Part shown: piece by piece, positions 1 through 9,992 of the stretch
Layout: every line of letters begins with the position of its first letter
How positions within the stretch are numbered: the stretch's first letter is position 1
Assembly (NCBI GenBank): GCA_049724395.1
Contig: JAUGWO010000069.1
Coordinates: 248,001 to 312,000, forward strand
From: Spongospora subterranea f. sp. subterranea
Lineage: Eukaryota; Endomyxa: Phytomyxea; Phytomyxea; Plasmodiophorida
Direction: 5' to 3'
Length of the DNA: 64,000 bases
Position numbers and translations under genes: made by a program
The notes under the pieces: model-generated
What the model saw: only the letters and a program-made list of their open reading frames with translations
Database searches by the model: none
What the model was told of the DNA's origin: nothing

Positions 1-340
1 ACATCTTTATTTTTCATCGCATGGGCTATGTTGTCTTCATGGTAGGCTTGTCAGTTTTGATCAGCAATAAGTGAAAGAATTTGTCAAATTGTGGTTCTAC
101 AGTACCGAACATCTTAACCTGACACACTTTATATGGGGATTGGCACACTGGGTGTCTCGCTGTTATTGGCTAGATCTCTGTCAGATCAATCAACTTTCAG
201 TGTTTTATTGTTCGACGTCAAATATTGACTATGAAATATCAATTTCCGTTTGCATGGAGGCCAACAAAATTCAGAAAATTCATGGCACTCCACCACCGTG
301 ATCGCTACCGATCTCCAACGGCAGCATTTCCTTCGAAATA

Positions 341-2988
341 CTCCCTCCGTCCCATAAAAAGGTTTCGAAAAAAACCAATGTGCCAATTCAAGCTCATTTT
401 TCATCCGATTTTCTTGCTCTAAGTTGCATAGGCAGCCTACCTGCCTGACAACCAGATGTATGAGTGCCAACGGGAAGTTTTTTGTTAATTTTTTTGATTG
501 CGTAATTCATGGCGATATATTCGATTTTGTACGTTAACTAAGAAGGACACTGAACTCGACAATAGTTCGACAAGTTAACAGCTACATCGGGTATTCAGTA
601 ATTGGTAATCGTAGATAGGCATATTGGCGTAGAATCCGACTATTTTTTTTTGATTTTTCGAGCAACTCCAAGTGCTGTGGGGCAGTGTTAAGGAATGCTA
701 TCCAGGATATACCCATTGGTAGAAGAGACAATCGCCATTATGGGACCTAACTCAGGATCAGGTCGAACTGCGGGAAAAGCAGCTGAGCGATCATGACTGA
801 GGGTTTTTGATTTCTCAGTGCCAGCAGGAAGAATCCGGATGTGTCAGATAAGTTGATGATAGGGACCATTTCCGCCGCTGCAACAAGTTGTATTCAAACT
901 GAGGGAAAAATCTAAAATATCTAGAATCGTGGCTGTCAATCAATTATCAGAAGGGAGGTCGATACCTGATGCAGCAGATAGACATATTGGCAGGTCAGAA
1001 GGCAGTTACTTTGGATCTTGAGGCAATCATGACTATCCCGCTGACATGGCGCCAAAATATTCGCTCGACGGCGTATCACTTGCATGTTTCCAAAAGCGCT
1101 TTGCATCGCCGTATAAAGGAAGGAGGATTGATAATGTCTCATACTAACGCTATCAAACCCTATTTGACAGAGCGGAACAAACTCGAACGAACTGAATTCT
1201 GCATCTCTCATCGCAACGTGAATCCATCGAACAATGATTACAGTTTTGACCTCATGATGAATCTGCTATGTGTTTGACCAGTCCATATTCTAGGCCATTT
1301 TTCGCGTATTGCTGGAAATACTCTCGAGATTAGCATATTGCAGATTTCTGGCTTTCCAACATGCATTTGTCTCCATTGTTCCAGCAGGCCGGTTTTTTCT
1401 TTTTCTTTTTGCAGGTTCTCTGTATACGAATGGCCAGATTCCGATGTTCCCGTCGAACACTTTCTTGGAACTCGTATCGTACCATGGCCTTGCTTCCGCC
1501 GCTAGAAACATCACCTTTGTGATGAATCTCTTACTGTTTGCTGTACGATGAGAGGGTCTTCGCCTATCGCCACATAGTACCTTTGGTTAGTTTGGGTCAG
1601 GCAAAACCACTTATCGCCTATGTGAACCGTATTCATCATGATTTCAAAACCGTAATCATTGTTCGATGGATTCACGTCGAGATGAGAGATGCAGAATTGA
1701 ATTCTTTCGAGTTTGGTCCGCTCTGTCAAATAGGGGTTGATAGCTTTAGTATGGGGCTTTATTTCAAGTAATACGCCGTCGAGCGAATATTTTGGGGCAA
1801 TGTCAACGGGATAGTCATGATTGCCTCGAGATTCAAAGTAACTACCTTCTGACGTCCTGACCTGCCAATATATCTATCTGCTGTATCAGGTATCAACCTC
1901 CCTTCTGATAATGATTGACCGCCACGATTGAACTACGATTGTTGATTTTCTGATTGAGGTTTCACTCAGTTTGAATCTTGTTGCAGCGGCGGAAATGGTC
2001 CCTATCATCAACTTATCTGACACATCCGGATTCTTCCTTTTGACTGAGAAATCAAAAATAGCACGGCGCTCAGTCATGATCGCTCAGCTTCTTTTTTCGC
2101 TGTTCGACCTCAGAGGCAACGATGGTCTATACTCAACATTACATGTGAAAGGTGATCCTGAACTAGGTCCCATAATGGCGATTTCTTATCTACCAATGGG
2201 TATATCCTGGATGGCCCTTCTTAACACTGCCTTACAGCACTTAAACTTGCTCGCAAAATTTTCAAAGAATATAGTTGGATTCTACGCCAATATGCCTATC
2301 TACGATTACCAATAATACCGATGTAGCTGCTAACTTGTCGAACTATTGTCGAGCTCAGTGTCCTTCTTGGCTGAAGTACAAAATCGAATATATCGCCATG
2401 AATTACGCAAAAAAAAATTCAAAAAATTTCCGGTTGCCACTCATACACTCATACATCTGGTTCTCATGCAGCCAGGCGGTTTAGGCAACTTAGAGCGAGA
2501 AAATCGGATGAAAGATGAGCTTGAGTTGGCACATTGTTTTTTTTCAACCTTTTTATGGGACGGAGGGAGTATTAAGGAAGCATTAAATAGCCAGGATTGC
2601 CTACCCAGCTGTGTCAACAACCCGCAAATAGTCCCCGACCTTAACGTGCTCGAGTTGGGATGTTTCGATGCATACAAAGTCTGCAGCATCAACTACCGCA
2701 ACGCAATATCGACAAACTTATTCTGACGACAGAAAAAGCGTTCAATTATTTGGAGCCTGTGCCCTGGATAACGTGCTCCTAACCTTACAAGGATGCATGA
2801 TCGAAACCATGAAAGGTCAAGGCAACAACAAATATAAAGTCCCGCATTTGACAAAAGCGTCGTTGACGAGAAGACACCAAATTCCCCAATCGTTGTCTTG
2901 CCCTGAAGACCTTGTCTATTTAACTCGATGTGACTGAGTATGATCACCAATGAATTCGTTTCGAAACCATTTTATGAGACGGAGGGAG
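341..2988 (+). mobile_element. Degenerate mariner-like element (plant/Stowaway-type ends), outer copy
   Basis: The left end at 341 reads CTCCCTCCGTCCCATAAAA and the right end at 2988 is its near-perfect inverse (TTTTATGAGACGGAGGGAG). Both are flanked by TA (339-340 and 2989-2990), the usual Tc1/mariner target duplication. The ends match the terminal repeats known for plant Osmar/Stowaway elements. The plus strand carries an N-terminal transposase remnant at about 969-1270 (SALHRRIKEGG helix-turn-helix region, then ERNKLERTEFCISH) and a C-terminal remnant at about 2590-2935 containing NSPDLNVLELGCF-like residues, the third catalytic aspartate region, with the reading frame broken by stops. The middle is replaced by an inverted second copy. 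It cannot make active transposase; mobilisation in trans is not excluded because the ends are intact. Confidence 0.88.
1280..2569 (-). mobile_element. Second mariner-like copy inserted inside the first, opposite strand, 3'-truncated
   Basis: Reading the minus strand from 2569, the sequence starts with the same CTCCCTCCGTCCCATAAAA end next to a TA at 2570-2571. It runs as a diverged inverse of 341-1265, so the two arms form an inverted repeat of roughly 900 bp. On the minus strand the transposase fragment continues further than in the outer copy: ERTKLERIQFCISH, then HIGDKWFCLTQTNQRYY (first catalytic Asp region) at 1511-1729, and VFDGNIGIWPFVYREPA followed by KNRPAGT at 1290-1514. No matching 3' terminal repeat is seen between 1266 and 1300, so this copy lacks its 3' end. 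Frames are broken. The simplest reading is insertion of one element into another; a rearranged single family array is the alternative. Confidence 0.82.
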
Positions 2989-2990
2989 TA

Positions 2991-4365
2991 GTAGTAATTA
3001 TCATGAACTTAAAAAACCCTATTCTGTTCTCTTTCCGAAACCTGCCGATCAAAGCATTAGATCGTGACTTTTTATCATCTCAAAGCGTTCGGTTCGCATT
3101 AAAATTCCCAACGCAATGGTTGATTAAACACTATCAAGAAATTTGTATTGGTAAATGTAATCCTCGGGTTGGGCAAAGAGGACAGATGATGGAATCTTAG
3201 GTTCTTCAAAAATTTCTGAATTCGAGGGGAATGTCTGTTGTTGGTTCTTGATTTTCTTTGATCTCGCTTTTGACCTTTTCCGATTGTTTTCTTAGATTTG
3301 TTGTCTCGTGGGGTCTGGAGCCTGTTTTATTTAGTTGTGCAGGTTGATTGGCTGGCTAGTTGATGTCGCTGACCGCCCAGTTCTGGCGCTACCCTGTTTC
3401 ATCATAACAGTTCTGCTTTGTCGCAGGAGCCCAAGTCTTGACACAAGCAACCAAATATTGCCATTGCGGAAACCCTGCCGTTCCTATGAATGAAGGGGAT
3501 CAACACCTTAACCTCGACCTAGCGTCTGAATTACATAGGGTTTTAGTTTTGTTGACGGTTGATTCAAAGGACTGACTCTACTTGGTGAAAATCGAATTTG
3601 CCATTCACATTTATAAGCAACCGTAGATTTAGTTCCTAGTCAACTAATCCTAATTTGGTTGGATGATGTTCTATGTGCACACAGAAATCAGCCCTGTGTC
3701 GAATTGTATCCTCCAAAAGCACCTGGATCAACCGCTGAGGCATATCGATCCGCCAAAAACCCCAAGTCCAACAAATTGGGTCAGCTCTTCAAATCAACCG
3801 ACCACTGATGAACCTTCAACTCGGGCAGAAAAACACATCCGATCCGCTTCGAGCCAATCACATTGAACTGACCCCAACACAATCGCAAACGCCAGGAAAC
3901 TATGCCATGGCAACGAATAGAGGAGATCTTTACCACCTCATTCCGCTCATCCACTGCTACAGTTAAGGTCTATATGATAGCAGAGCTCATTCGCATCTGT
4001 CTCTGTAAATAGCGGGCTTGATCATGATCACCTCTGCCTGTCTCCTCGTCTTTAACAGACTCAGACGCAATGACCACAGCAGCAATGAGAGTAAGAATAT
4101 ATTTAGCCCTATTTTCAACATCGACTAGGTATTTCTGATGCTCACATGCAAGCACATCTTTACGAATAGGAAACAATCTACATCGGTCTGATCCTCGATA
4201 ACACGCGTCACGCGGGAAGTGTCTGTACGTTCAGGTTCAGCACAAAATCAAGGTGGAAAGGTAGATGGAGAAACTGAAAACATACAGGAAGTGATTTATT
4301 GAAAAACACGACAGGTGCTCCTTGTTTGTCATAAACGTACAACATGCGACAATACATTCTTTTCC
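2991..4365. other. No gene recognised; T-rich and AT-rich spacer
   Basis: No conserved reading frame, tRNA or repeat end was recognised. Short open frames at 3663-3866 (+) and 3970-4176 (-) have no recognisable motif. The stretch lies between mariner and retroelement remnants and may itself be decayed transposon sequence. Confidence 0.4.
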
Positions 4366-4884
4366 TCAGAGGCGATTGGTAAAAGGATGATTCCGAGCTC
4401 TAAGAACCGACAACGCGAAAGAGTGCTGCAGTGCAGGGATGGACACTGAGTTAGGGTCTCTGATCGTCAGCTGCTCTCTGGTCGAGATGTCAACTGTTCG
4501 ATATACTCGATAGAGGAAGGAGTCGGAGTGGCCGCGAGAGACGAGAATACAGCAAATGGAAGTGCTCGACGCGGTTCTTTTCTGTCGTATTATGTCGGCA
4601 AATGCGAATTCGTTCTCCTTTGATAATCCTGGAAGAGTAGCGACTGGATGGCATGATGATGGTGGGAGAGATTGAAAATTACTGATGGATTTGGTGTAGG
4701 ATTCGAACTCGATGCAGTTGTGTCGTCGATATAGCGTCGATAGAACAGGACTCGTCAGTTGAAGCAGGTGTCGATTGCCGTCAAGGTATATTGGACTGCA
4801 CAATTGGGTACCCATAGCAATTCCGTCTAATTGCTGGTAGACGTCAAATCGATTGCATGAGAATCGGAGTGTGATGTGATTCTG
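4366..4884 (-). mobile_element. Reverse-transcriptase fragment, minus-strand copy
   Basis: The minus-strand frame contains RRHNCIEFESYTKSISN followed by LPPSSCHPVATLPG, the block that follows the catalytic site in Penelope-like and related reverse transcriptases (pattern xPPxSxHPxxxxxG). The segment 4711-4884 is a diverged inverse of 5063-5177 in the neighbouring plus-strand fragment, including the shared stretch around the ATGCAATCGATTT motif. The frame is disrupted upstream, where the copy jumps from the YRR block straight to the IEFESY block, so it is an internal-deletion relic. Exact family (Penelope-like versus another non-LTR group) is inferred from a few motifs only. Confidence 0.6.
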
Positions 4885-5280
4885 ATTCCATCAATGTGTG
4901 ATTGTTTTTCATCAGGTCCAGCTGTACAGAACCATACAGGTTCAAACCGGCGACCCTGATCTCTTTCGCCTTCCTGGAGTTCATCTGTCAGCAAAACTAC
5001 TTCCAATTCGGCCAAGACGTCTACCAGCAAGTAGACGGAATTGCAATAGTACACGACCCTATACCTTGACGACATCGACACCAGACGAGTCCTGTTCTAT
5101 CGACGCTGTATCGACGACACTCTCTTGATCTTCGATGAATCACATCACACTCCGATTCCCATGCAATCGATTTCCTAGATCTCCACATCTACAAGAATCA
5201 AACAACCAATTGCATCGAGTTCGAGTCCTACACCAAAACTCTTTCGCGTTGTCGGTTCTTAGAGCTCGAATCCTCCTTTG
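4885..5280 (+). mobile_element. Reverse-transcriptase fragment, plus-strand copy
   Basis: Across two frames the plus strand reads FAFLEFICQQNYFQFGQDVY, then QQVDGIAI, then FYRRCIDDTLLIFDE (the xxDD catalytic box of reverse transcriptase) and HAIDFLDLHIYKNQTTNCIE followed by FESYTK. The order (fingers, QxxDG, DD box, FLDL) is that of Penelope-like or other non-LTR reverse transcriptases. A one-base frame change near 5070 and stops elsewhere make it non-functional. It is arranged head-to-head with the related minus-strand fragment just upstream, so the pair forms an inverted repeat. Confidence 0.65.
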
Positions 5281-5870
5281 ACCAATCGCCTCAAATCAGA
5301 TCATTGCCTTGAATTCTTTGAACCTAATCAACGCCTCGTCCCTCCTCTTCATTAGCATTATCGTTGCCCATCTTGATCGTTCGTCGATGAATGAGATAAA
5401 GTATCGGTTGCCAGTTGCTGATAGGGGGAATGGTCCGCAAATGTCGGAATGAACTCGATCTAGGATCTCCTTTACGGGCGCGTTTCCTGATTTCGGTGAT
5501 GGCCTCACAGTATTCTTTTGCATTTTACATGCTCGACATGGGTTCGTAGGTCACTTCGTCTTGTCCAATCCCATGTATTGAATTCTCGTTTCGCATTCGT
5601 TCAAGGTCCCTGAAGTTCAAATGCCCTAGTCGATTGTGCCAATTGACCTTGTTTCTGCAGTCAATGCGTGTTGTTCCGGGACACTTTCGAATAGATAATA
5701 CCGCCCGTTCACGTCCCCGTTGATATTCTCGTCCTGCGGCTGTGATATCCTCTGTTTGATTTCATAATAGGATTGTTCACTTGATTTGCCGCCGATAACG
5801 TAGGTCCTGGGTCCATAACCTGTAGAGATTCGGGTTCGTGAATATCAGTTCAAATTGTAGCGTCGTCCAG
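5281..5870 (-). mobile_element. Ty1/Copia retrotransposon remnant (gag-pre-integrase and integrase)
   Basis: On the minus strand, about 5640-5560 encodes WHNRLGHLNFRDLERM, the GAG-pre-integrase motif that precedes Copia integrase. Then 5523-5296 encodes the integrase core start, KEILDRVHSDICGPFPLSAT and FISFIDERSRW, with the first catalytic Asp in HSDICGP. Frame breaks lie between the two, and no long terminal repeats or reverse transcriptase were recognised nearby, so it is a short internal fragment. The next integrase catalytic residues are missing because the frame ends near 5296. Confidence 0.78.
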
Positions 5871-6439
5871 GTTCAATTGTGCTGAATTAGTTTGTCTAGT
5901 TGATGCAGGCATACTGGAGTGAATAATCTATAAAACGGACCTGACCCTGGTTGCAGTTGCGTTGGTATTGTAGGAAGTTAGTTTATTAGTATCAAACGTG
6001 GACAGTTATCAAATCCATGAATCACGTATTACAATTGATACCTCAATCGTAACTCATCGCCGAACTGAATGTTGACTTATCCTTAACAGCATTGAAATCA
6101 GTAATAATGCAAACTAACAATCCTTTCGTTTTGTAAAAAGCGTGGTGCGAATCTATAAACCTACATCATGGAAGTCTGATACACCATCGTAAAATAATAT
6201 CCTTTAGTCAATCAGGTGTCAAAAATGATGTGAAATGATTCTTTGAAAAACAAGAGCAATATGTGGGTGAGATATCTGGCGTTTGTATGAGGACTTGAGG
6301 AGCCCGAAAGTGTCTGAGTTCGACGGACTCCGCGATACACGTCGTTCTCAATTTATCGAATCGAACCGAGATCAGGCGATTCCGGGGATCTTGTGGCCAA
6401 GAGACGGCGGTCTTCTGTTCACCACATATTGTCGGGATC
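5871..6439. other. AT-rich spacer upstream of SRP9
   Basis: No coding similarity was recognised. Opposed short frames at 6208-6441 (-) and 6283-6534 (+) overlap each other and the SRP9 exon and are not convincing. The promoter of the SRP9 gene should lie at its right edge. Confidence 0.35.
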
Positions 6440-6760
6440 ATGGTTTACATCGAAGATTGGAATGCGTTCGCTGGCGCAGCCAAGCAACTATATCTGAACG
6501 AGCCTGTCAAAAGTCGATATTGCCTCACCTATAAGCATGATGCCGGGATTATTGTGCTAAAAGTTACCGATGATAAGAAGGTTTCGTAATTGATCAGTGC
6601 ATTGATTCGTGCACATTGAGGTCTAATATTCTAACAGTGTATCAAGTATAAATCCGATCGACATGCAGATATCAAGAAGGTTGAACAGCTTAGCAAAGAA
6701 TTTATCACGATGATGGCGTCCCCGCAAGTAGACATGATTGCAAGTCCTAATAAAAGATGA
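6440..6760 (+). CDS. SRP9: Signal recognition particle 9 kDa subunit (SRP9)
   Basis: SRP9 pairs with SRP14 on the Alu domain of SRP RNA and mediates elongation arrest during co-translational targeting to the ER. Exon 1 (6440-6580, 47 codons) encodes MVYIEDWNAFAGAAKQLYLN through KVTDDKK, and exon 2 (6638-6760) begins CIKYKSDRHADIKKVEQL. The intron 6581-6637 is 57 bp with GT...AG ends and a CTAAC-like branch sequence just before the acceptor. The 87-residue product matches the usual SRP9 length of about 86, with the typical W-x-x-F start, LKVTDD hinge, and YK(S/T)D...DIKK..KL block. The ATG is the first in frame. Both exons are too short to stand out as long open frames. It lies about 620 bp upstream of the Argonaute gene on the same strand. 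Confidence 0.9.
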
Positions 6761-7377
6761 AACAACATGGCTAGTGTTTCACTGCTCGAACCAGATCACG
6801 CAAAACCGATTGCTGTCCGCTAATTCCAGGCTAGCGGTGTTTATCAGATTGAATCAACAAACCCTTGAGGCTAGCTAGCGGCCGGAGATCACGTGCCTCA
6901 AAGAGTGTGTGTTGAAGTTATTTCATTGTCGTTTGATCCAATCGATAATCATCGAATGTTGAACAACTTAGATCGAGACATTGTCACGTTGCGTCGTTGA
7001 GTCGGAAATGCCCATAGAGCGTGTGTGGGTAACAATTACTGTAACGCATGCTGCAATGGGTCTCTGGTTACAGTCAGAGTCACAGCGACAGGTCAGTTGA
7101 GGAGATGAGAATAGACACGATGACCACTGCAGACCTGTGCCTGCTGCTTTCCCGAATCACTCACGGGGTGAGTTGTACACGTTGCGGACGACTACAGCAA
7201 GAATTCGGAGGGAAACGTTGAAATGTACACACACCTGAGTCGGTCGAAATAAACTGCGTGGCATCTGCTCATTCCCGACAGCTATCGAGTCATTATATAT
7301 TCATCAGCGGTTGCGAAGGAGCTGATTGAAGCTGATTCGCTGGTTGACGCCGCGGCGAAACATACACCGCTAACAAG
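6761..7377 (+). promoter_or_regulatory. Intergenic region upstream of Argonaute, with TATA-like motif
   Basis: No gene is seen in these 617 bp. A TATATAT-containing block at 7294-7300 lies about 80 bp before the Argonaute ATG and could be a TATA element; this rests on sequence resemblance only. Confidence 0.3.
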
Positions 7378-9879
7378 ATGTCGACCTGCACCGATATCAC
7401 CACGAATCCGCTCTACATGCCTAACCGGCCCGATAACGGCAAGATTGGAAGACCCGTCAAGCTTTTGTCGAACTTTTTCTGCGTCGAGACCGTTCCCTCA
7501 GCTGATCTGCATATGTATAATGTGCAAATCACTCCAGCTGTCCCGAAAAACGTTAACAGGATGATTTTGAGCCATTTACGCGATAACGTTCCAGGGTTGT
7601 TCGAAGGAAATCTGACTGCCGCTTACGATGGTGAAGCTTCTCTTTATTATCCGAAGCGCATGTCCTGGGCAAGTCGAGTGGAGATTGTTAATCTTCCTGA
7701 CCGACGTGATAAATTTACTGTCAAACTTGAACATGTTGCGGTGGTGAATATGGCCAGCCTTCATGCGTTTATTCGTGGAAGTAATCTCGCTATTCCCCAA
7801 GATTGCATCCAAGCACTTGATGTCGTTCTGCGTACGACCCCCATTGCCAGCTGTACAACTATAGGATCTTCGTTCTTTTCTGGTAAGAACACTTCTCCTC
7901 TCGATGCTGGTGCCGAAATTTGGTTTGGTTATCATCAATCACTTCGCCCTGCCCACGGTCGTCTTCTTGTTAATCTGGACGTTGCTGCTACCTGTTTTCA
8001 CCGTGAACAAGCCGTTATCGATTTGGTTACCACTGTGACTAAGAAGACGTTGGACCAGATTAATGACTCTAATCGTCCAGCGATTCGGGCCGAAGTTGCA
8101 GGTGTCAAAGTTGTAGTCACCCATCGTCCCGACTGCAAACGTAAATATCGAATTCGAGATGTTGCCAAAGAGAATGCAATTCAACTCAAGTTTACCATTG
8201 AAGATGAGTCTGGCTCGCGAGTGACCAACGTGGCCGCTTACTTTGAGGAGCGGTACAAGACTAAATTGAAACACCCTAATTTACCTCTTCTCATTGTTGG
8301 GCCAAAGGAAAAACCAACTTACCTTCCGATGGAAGTCTGCCGTGTTCTTGGCGGTGAGCGTATCACTAAGAAGCTTTTGCCGACTCAGACTGCTGCAATG
8401 ATTAAGAAAACTGCTGCCAAGCCCAACATTCGTTGTGACAATATCACTAAGGGGGTTGTGGAGCGAGACTATGGACATGACAAAGCCCTCTCTGATTTTG
8501 GACTCAAGATCAATTCTCAGATGGTTGCACTTGATGGTCGCGTATTAAATGCTCCTGTCATTCAGTACAGTAACGCATCAAAAAAGAAGACTGTGATGCC
8601 TCAGATGGGTACATGGCAATTTCGCGACGCTCTCATGTATAACGCTCCTCCGATTAAATCCTGGGGTGTATTAGTGCTAGAACAACGGGCACGATTTGAA
8701 GAGGTTATGAACTTTCTACGCACTTTGAATGCAACAGCACAAGACATGGGTGTTTCTTTCGAACGTCCACACGTTATCATGCATAAGTCAGCACGCGGCC
8801 TTCCCAAATATGGCGATATAATTACAGACGGCATTCGTGCGGTCAATGATGTTACCAAGGTTCCTTGTCAACTAATGTTGATTATCCTTCCGTTCAGCGA
8901 TCAAAGTGCATATGGTGAGATCAAACGTTGCTGTGACACTATTATTGATATTCCATCGCAATGCATGCTTTCCAAACATGTGCAGAAAGCAGATCCTATG
9001 TATTGTCGCAATATTTTGCTGAAAATCAATGCACGTGTTGGAGGAGTTAACAATGTTCTTTGTGCATCTCCTTCGCATGATTTCTTGTTTGACAGGCCGG
9101 CAATCATTTTCGGAGCAGATGTTACTCACGCGGCGCCGTTTTCCAAGCTTCCTTCTTTGGCAGCCGTTGTTGCCAGCATGGATGCCCACCCTTTCCGCTA
9201 TGAGTGTGAAACTCGCGCTCAGAAAAATCGTCAAGAAATTATTCAAGATTTGAAAGGCATGGCAATCAACCTTCTAAAGCGGTTTTATAATGCAACCCGA
9301 GGAAAGAAGCCCGAAAAAATTTTGTTCTATCGCGATGGTGTCTCCGAAGGCCAGTTTGAACATGTTCTCAAGTACGAGCTTGATGCCCTTCGTGCTGCTT
9401 GTCTAGAATTGGAACCTGCATATACTCCCAAGATTACTTTCATCATTGTTCAGAAGCGCCACCATGCTCGCTTTTTCGTAACTCCAGCTTCATCCAAAGA
9501 GGCTGATCGCTCGGGTAACATTCCTGCGGGAACAGTTGTTGATACTGCCGTTGTCCACCCTCGTCAGTTCGATTTCTATCTCGTCGCTCATGCAGGTATT
9601 CAAGGAACTTCCCGTCCGACACATTATCATGTTATTTTTGATGAAAATCGCTTTAAAGCTGACATTCTTCAAGATTTAACTTATCGTCAATGCTACATGT
9701 ATGCTCGGTGCACTCGTTCTGTTTCCCTTGTTCCAGCTGTGTATTATGCGCATCTTTGCGCTTTCCGTGCTCGATTTCATTCGAAGACTGATGAAAATGA
9801 TCATCCGTCTGGATCCCTCCTAGATGAATCCTTGCCAACGGTGGCGTCAAAAACTGCTTCTCAGATGTACTTTATCTGA
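7378..9879 (+). CDS. AGO: Argonaute (AGO-clade), slicer residues intact, intronless
   Basis: This 833-residue protein binds small guide RNAs and cleaves or represses complementary RNA. Domain order is complete: N domain and ArgoL1 (FFSGKNTSPLDAGAEIWFGY near residue 170), PAZ (about 245-360), MID and PIWI. The MID 5'-phosphate pocket residues are visible as Y and K in SAYGEIKR, Q in SQCM and K in LLKINARVGG. The PIWI tetrad is intact: D581 in FGADVTHAAP, E620 in RQEIIQDL, D653 in FYRDGVSEGQF and H801 in AFRARFH. The chain ends QMYFI, like the MYFA tail of animal and plant AGO proteins. The ATG at 7378 is followed by an unbroken 2.5-kb frame, in contrast to the intron-dense neighbours. It belongs to the AGO rather than PIWI clade by the FGADVTH and QGTSRPTHYHV signatures. 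Confidence 0.97.
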   Translation: MSTCTDITTNPLYMPNRPDNGKIGRPVKLLSNFFCVETVPSADLHMYNVQITPAVPKNVNRMILSHLRDNVPGLFEGNLTAAYDGEASLYYPKRMSWASRVEIVNLPDRRDKFTVKLEHVAVVNMASLHAFIRGSNLAIPQDCIQALDVVLRTTPIASCTTIGSSFFSGKNTSPLDAGAEIWFGYHQSLRPAHGRLLVNLDVAATCFHREQAVIDLVTTVTKKTLDQINDSNRPAIRAEVAGVKVVVTHRPDCKRKYRIRDVAKENAIQLKFTIEDESGSRVTNVAAYFEERYKTKLKHPNLPLLIVGPKEKPTYLPMEVCRVLGGERITKKLLPTQTAAMIKKTAAKPNIRCDNITKGVVERDYGHDKALSDFGLKINSQMVALDGRVLNAPVIQYSNASKKKTVMPQMGTWQFRDALMYNAPPIKSWGVLVLEQRARFEEVMNFLRTLNATAQDMGVSFERPHVIMHKSARGLPKYGDIITDGIRAVNDVTKVPCQLMLIILPFSDQSAYGEIKRCCDTIIDIPSQCMLSKHVQKADPMYCRNILLKINARVGGVNNVLCASPSHDFLFDRPAIIFGADVTHAAPFSKLPSLAAVVASMDAHPFRYECETRAQKNRQEIIQDLKGMAINLLKRFYNATRGKKPEKILFYRDGVSEGQFEHVLKYELDALRAACLELEPAYTPKITFIIVQKRHHARFFVTPASSKEADRSGNIPAGTVVDTAVVHPRQFDFYLVAHAGIQGTSRPTHYHVIFDENRFKADILQDLTYRQCYMYARCTRSVSLVPAVYYAHLCAFRARFHSKTDENDHPSGSLLDESLPTVASKTASQMYFI

Positions 9880-9992
9880 CGCAATTTTACAATTGGTTCA
9901 TAAATCAATGATTTGTTTTGTTCAGTTAAAGTGTGAATCTACTTCAGAACGACTTTACCTGGGGTTTAACTTTAGATATTTTCAACAACCAA

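Noticed and set aside
341-2569. A single foldback element with two 5' ends
   Set aside because: A matching 3' half with a third terminal repeat lies at 2572-2988, so nesting of two copies explains more of the sequence.
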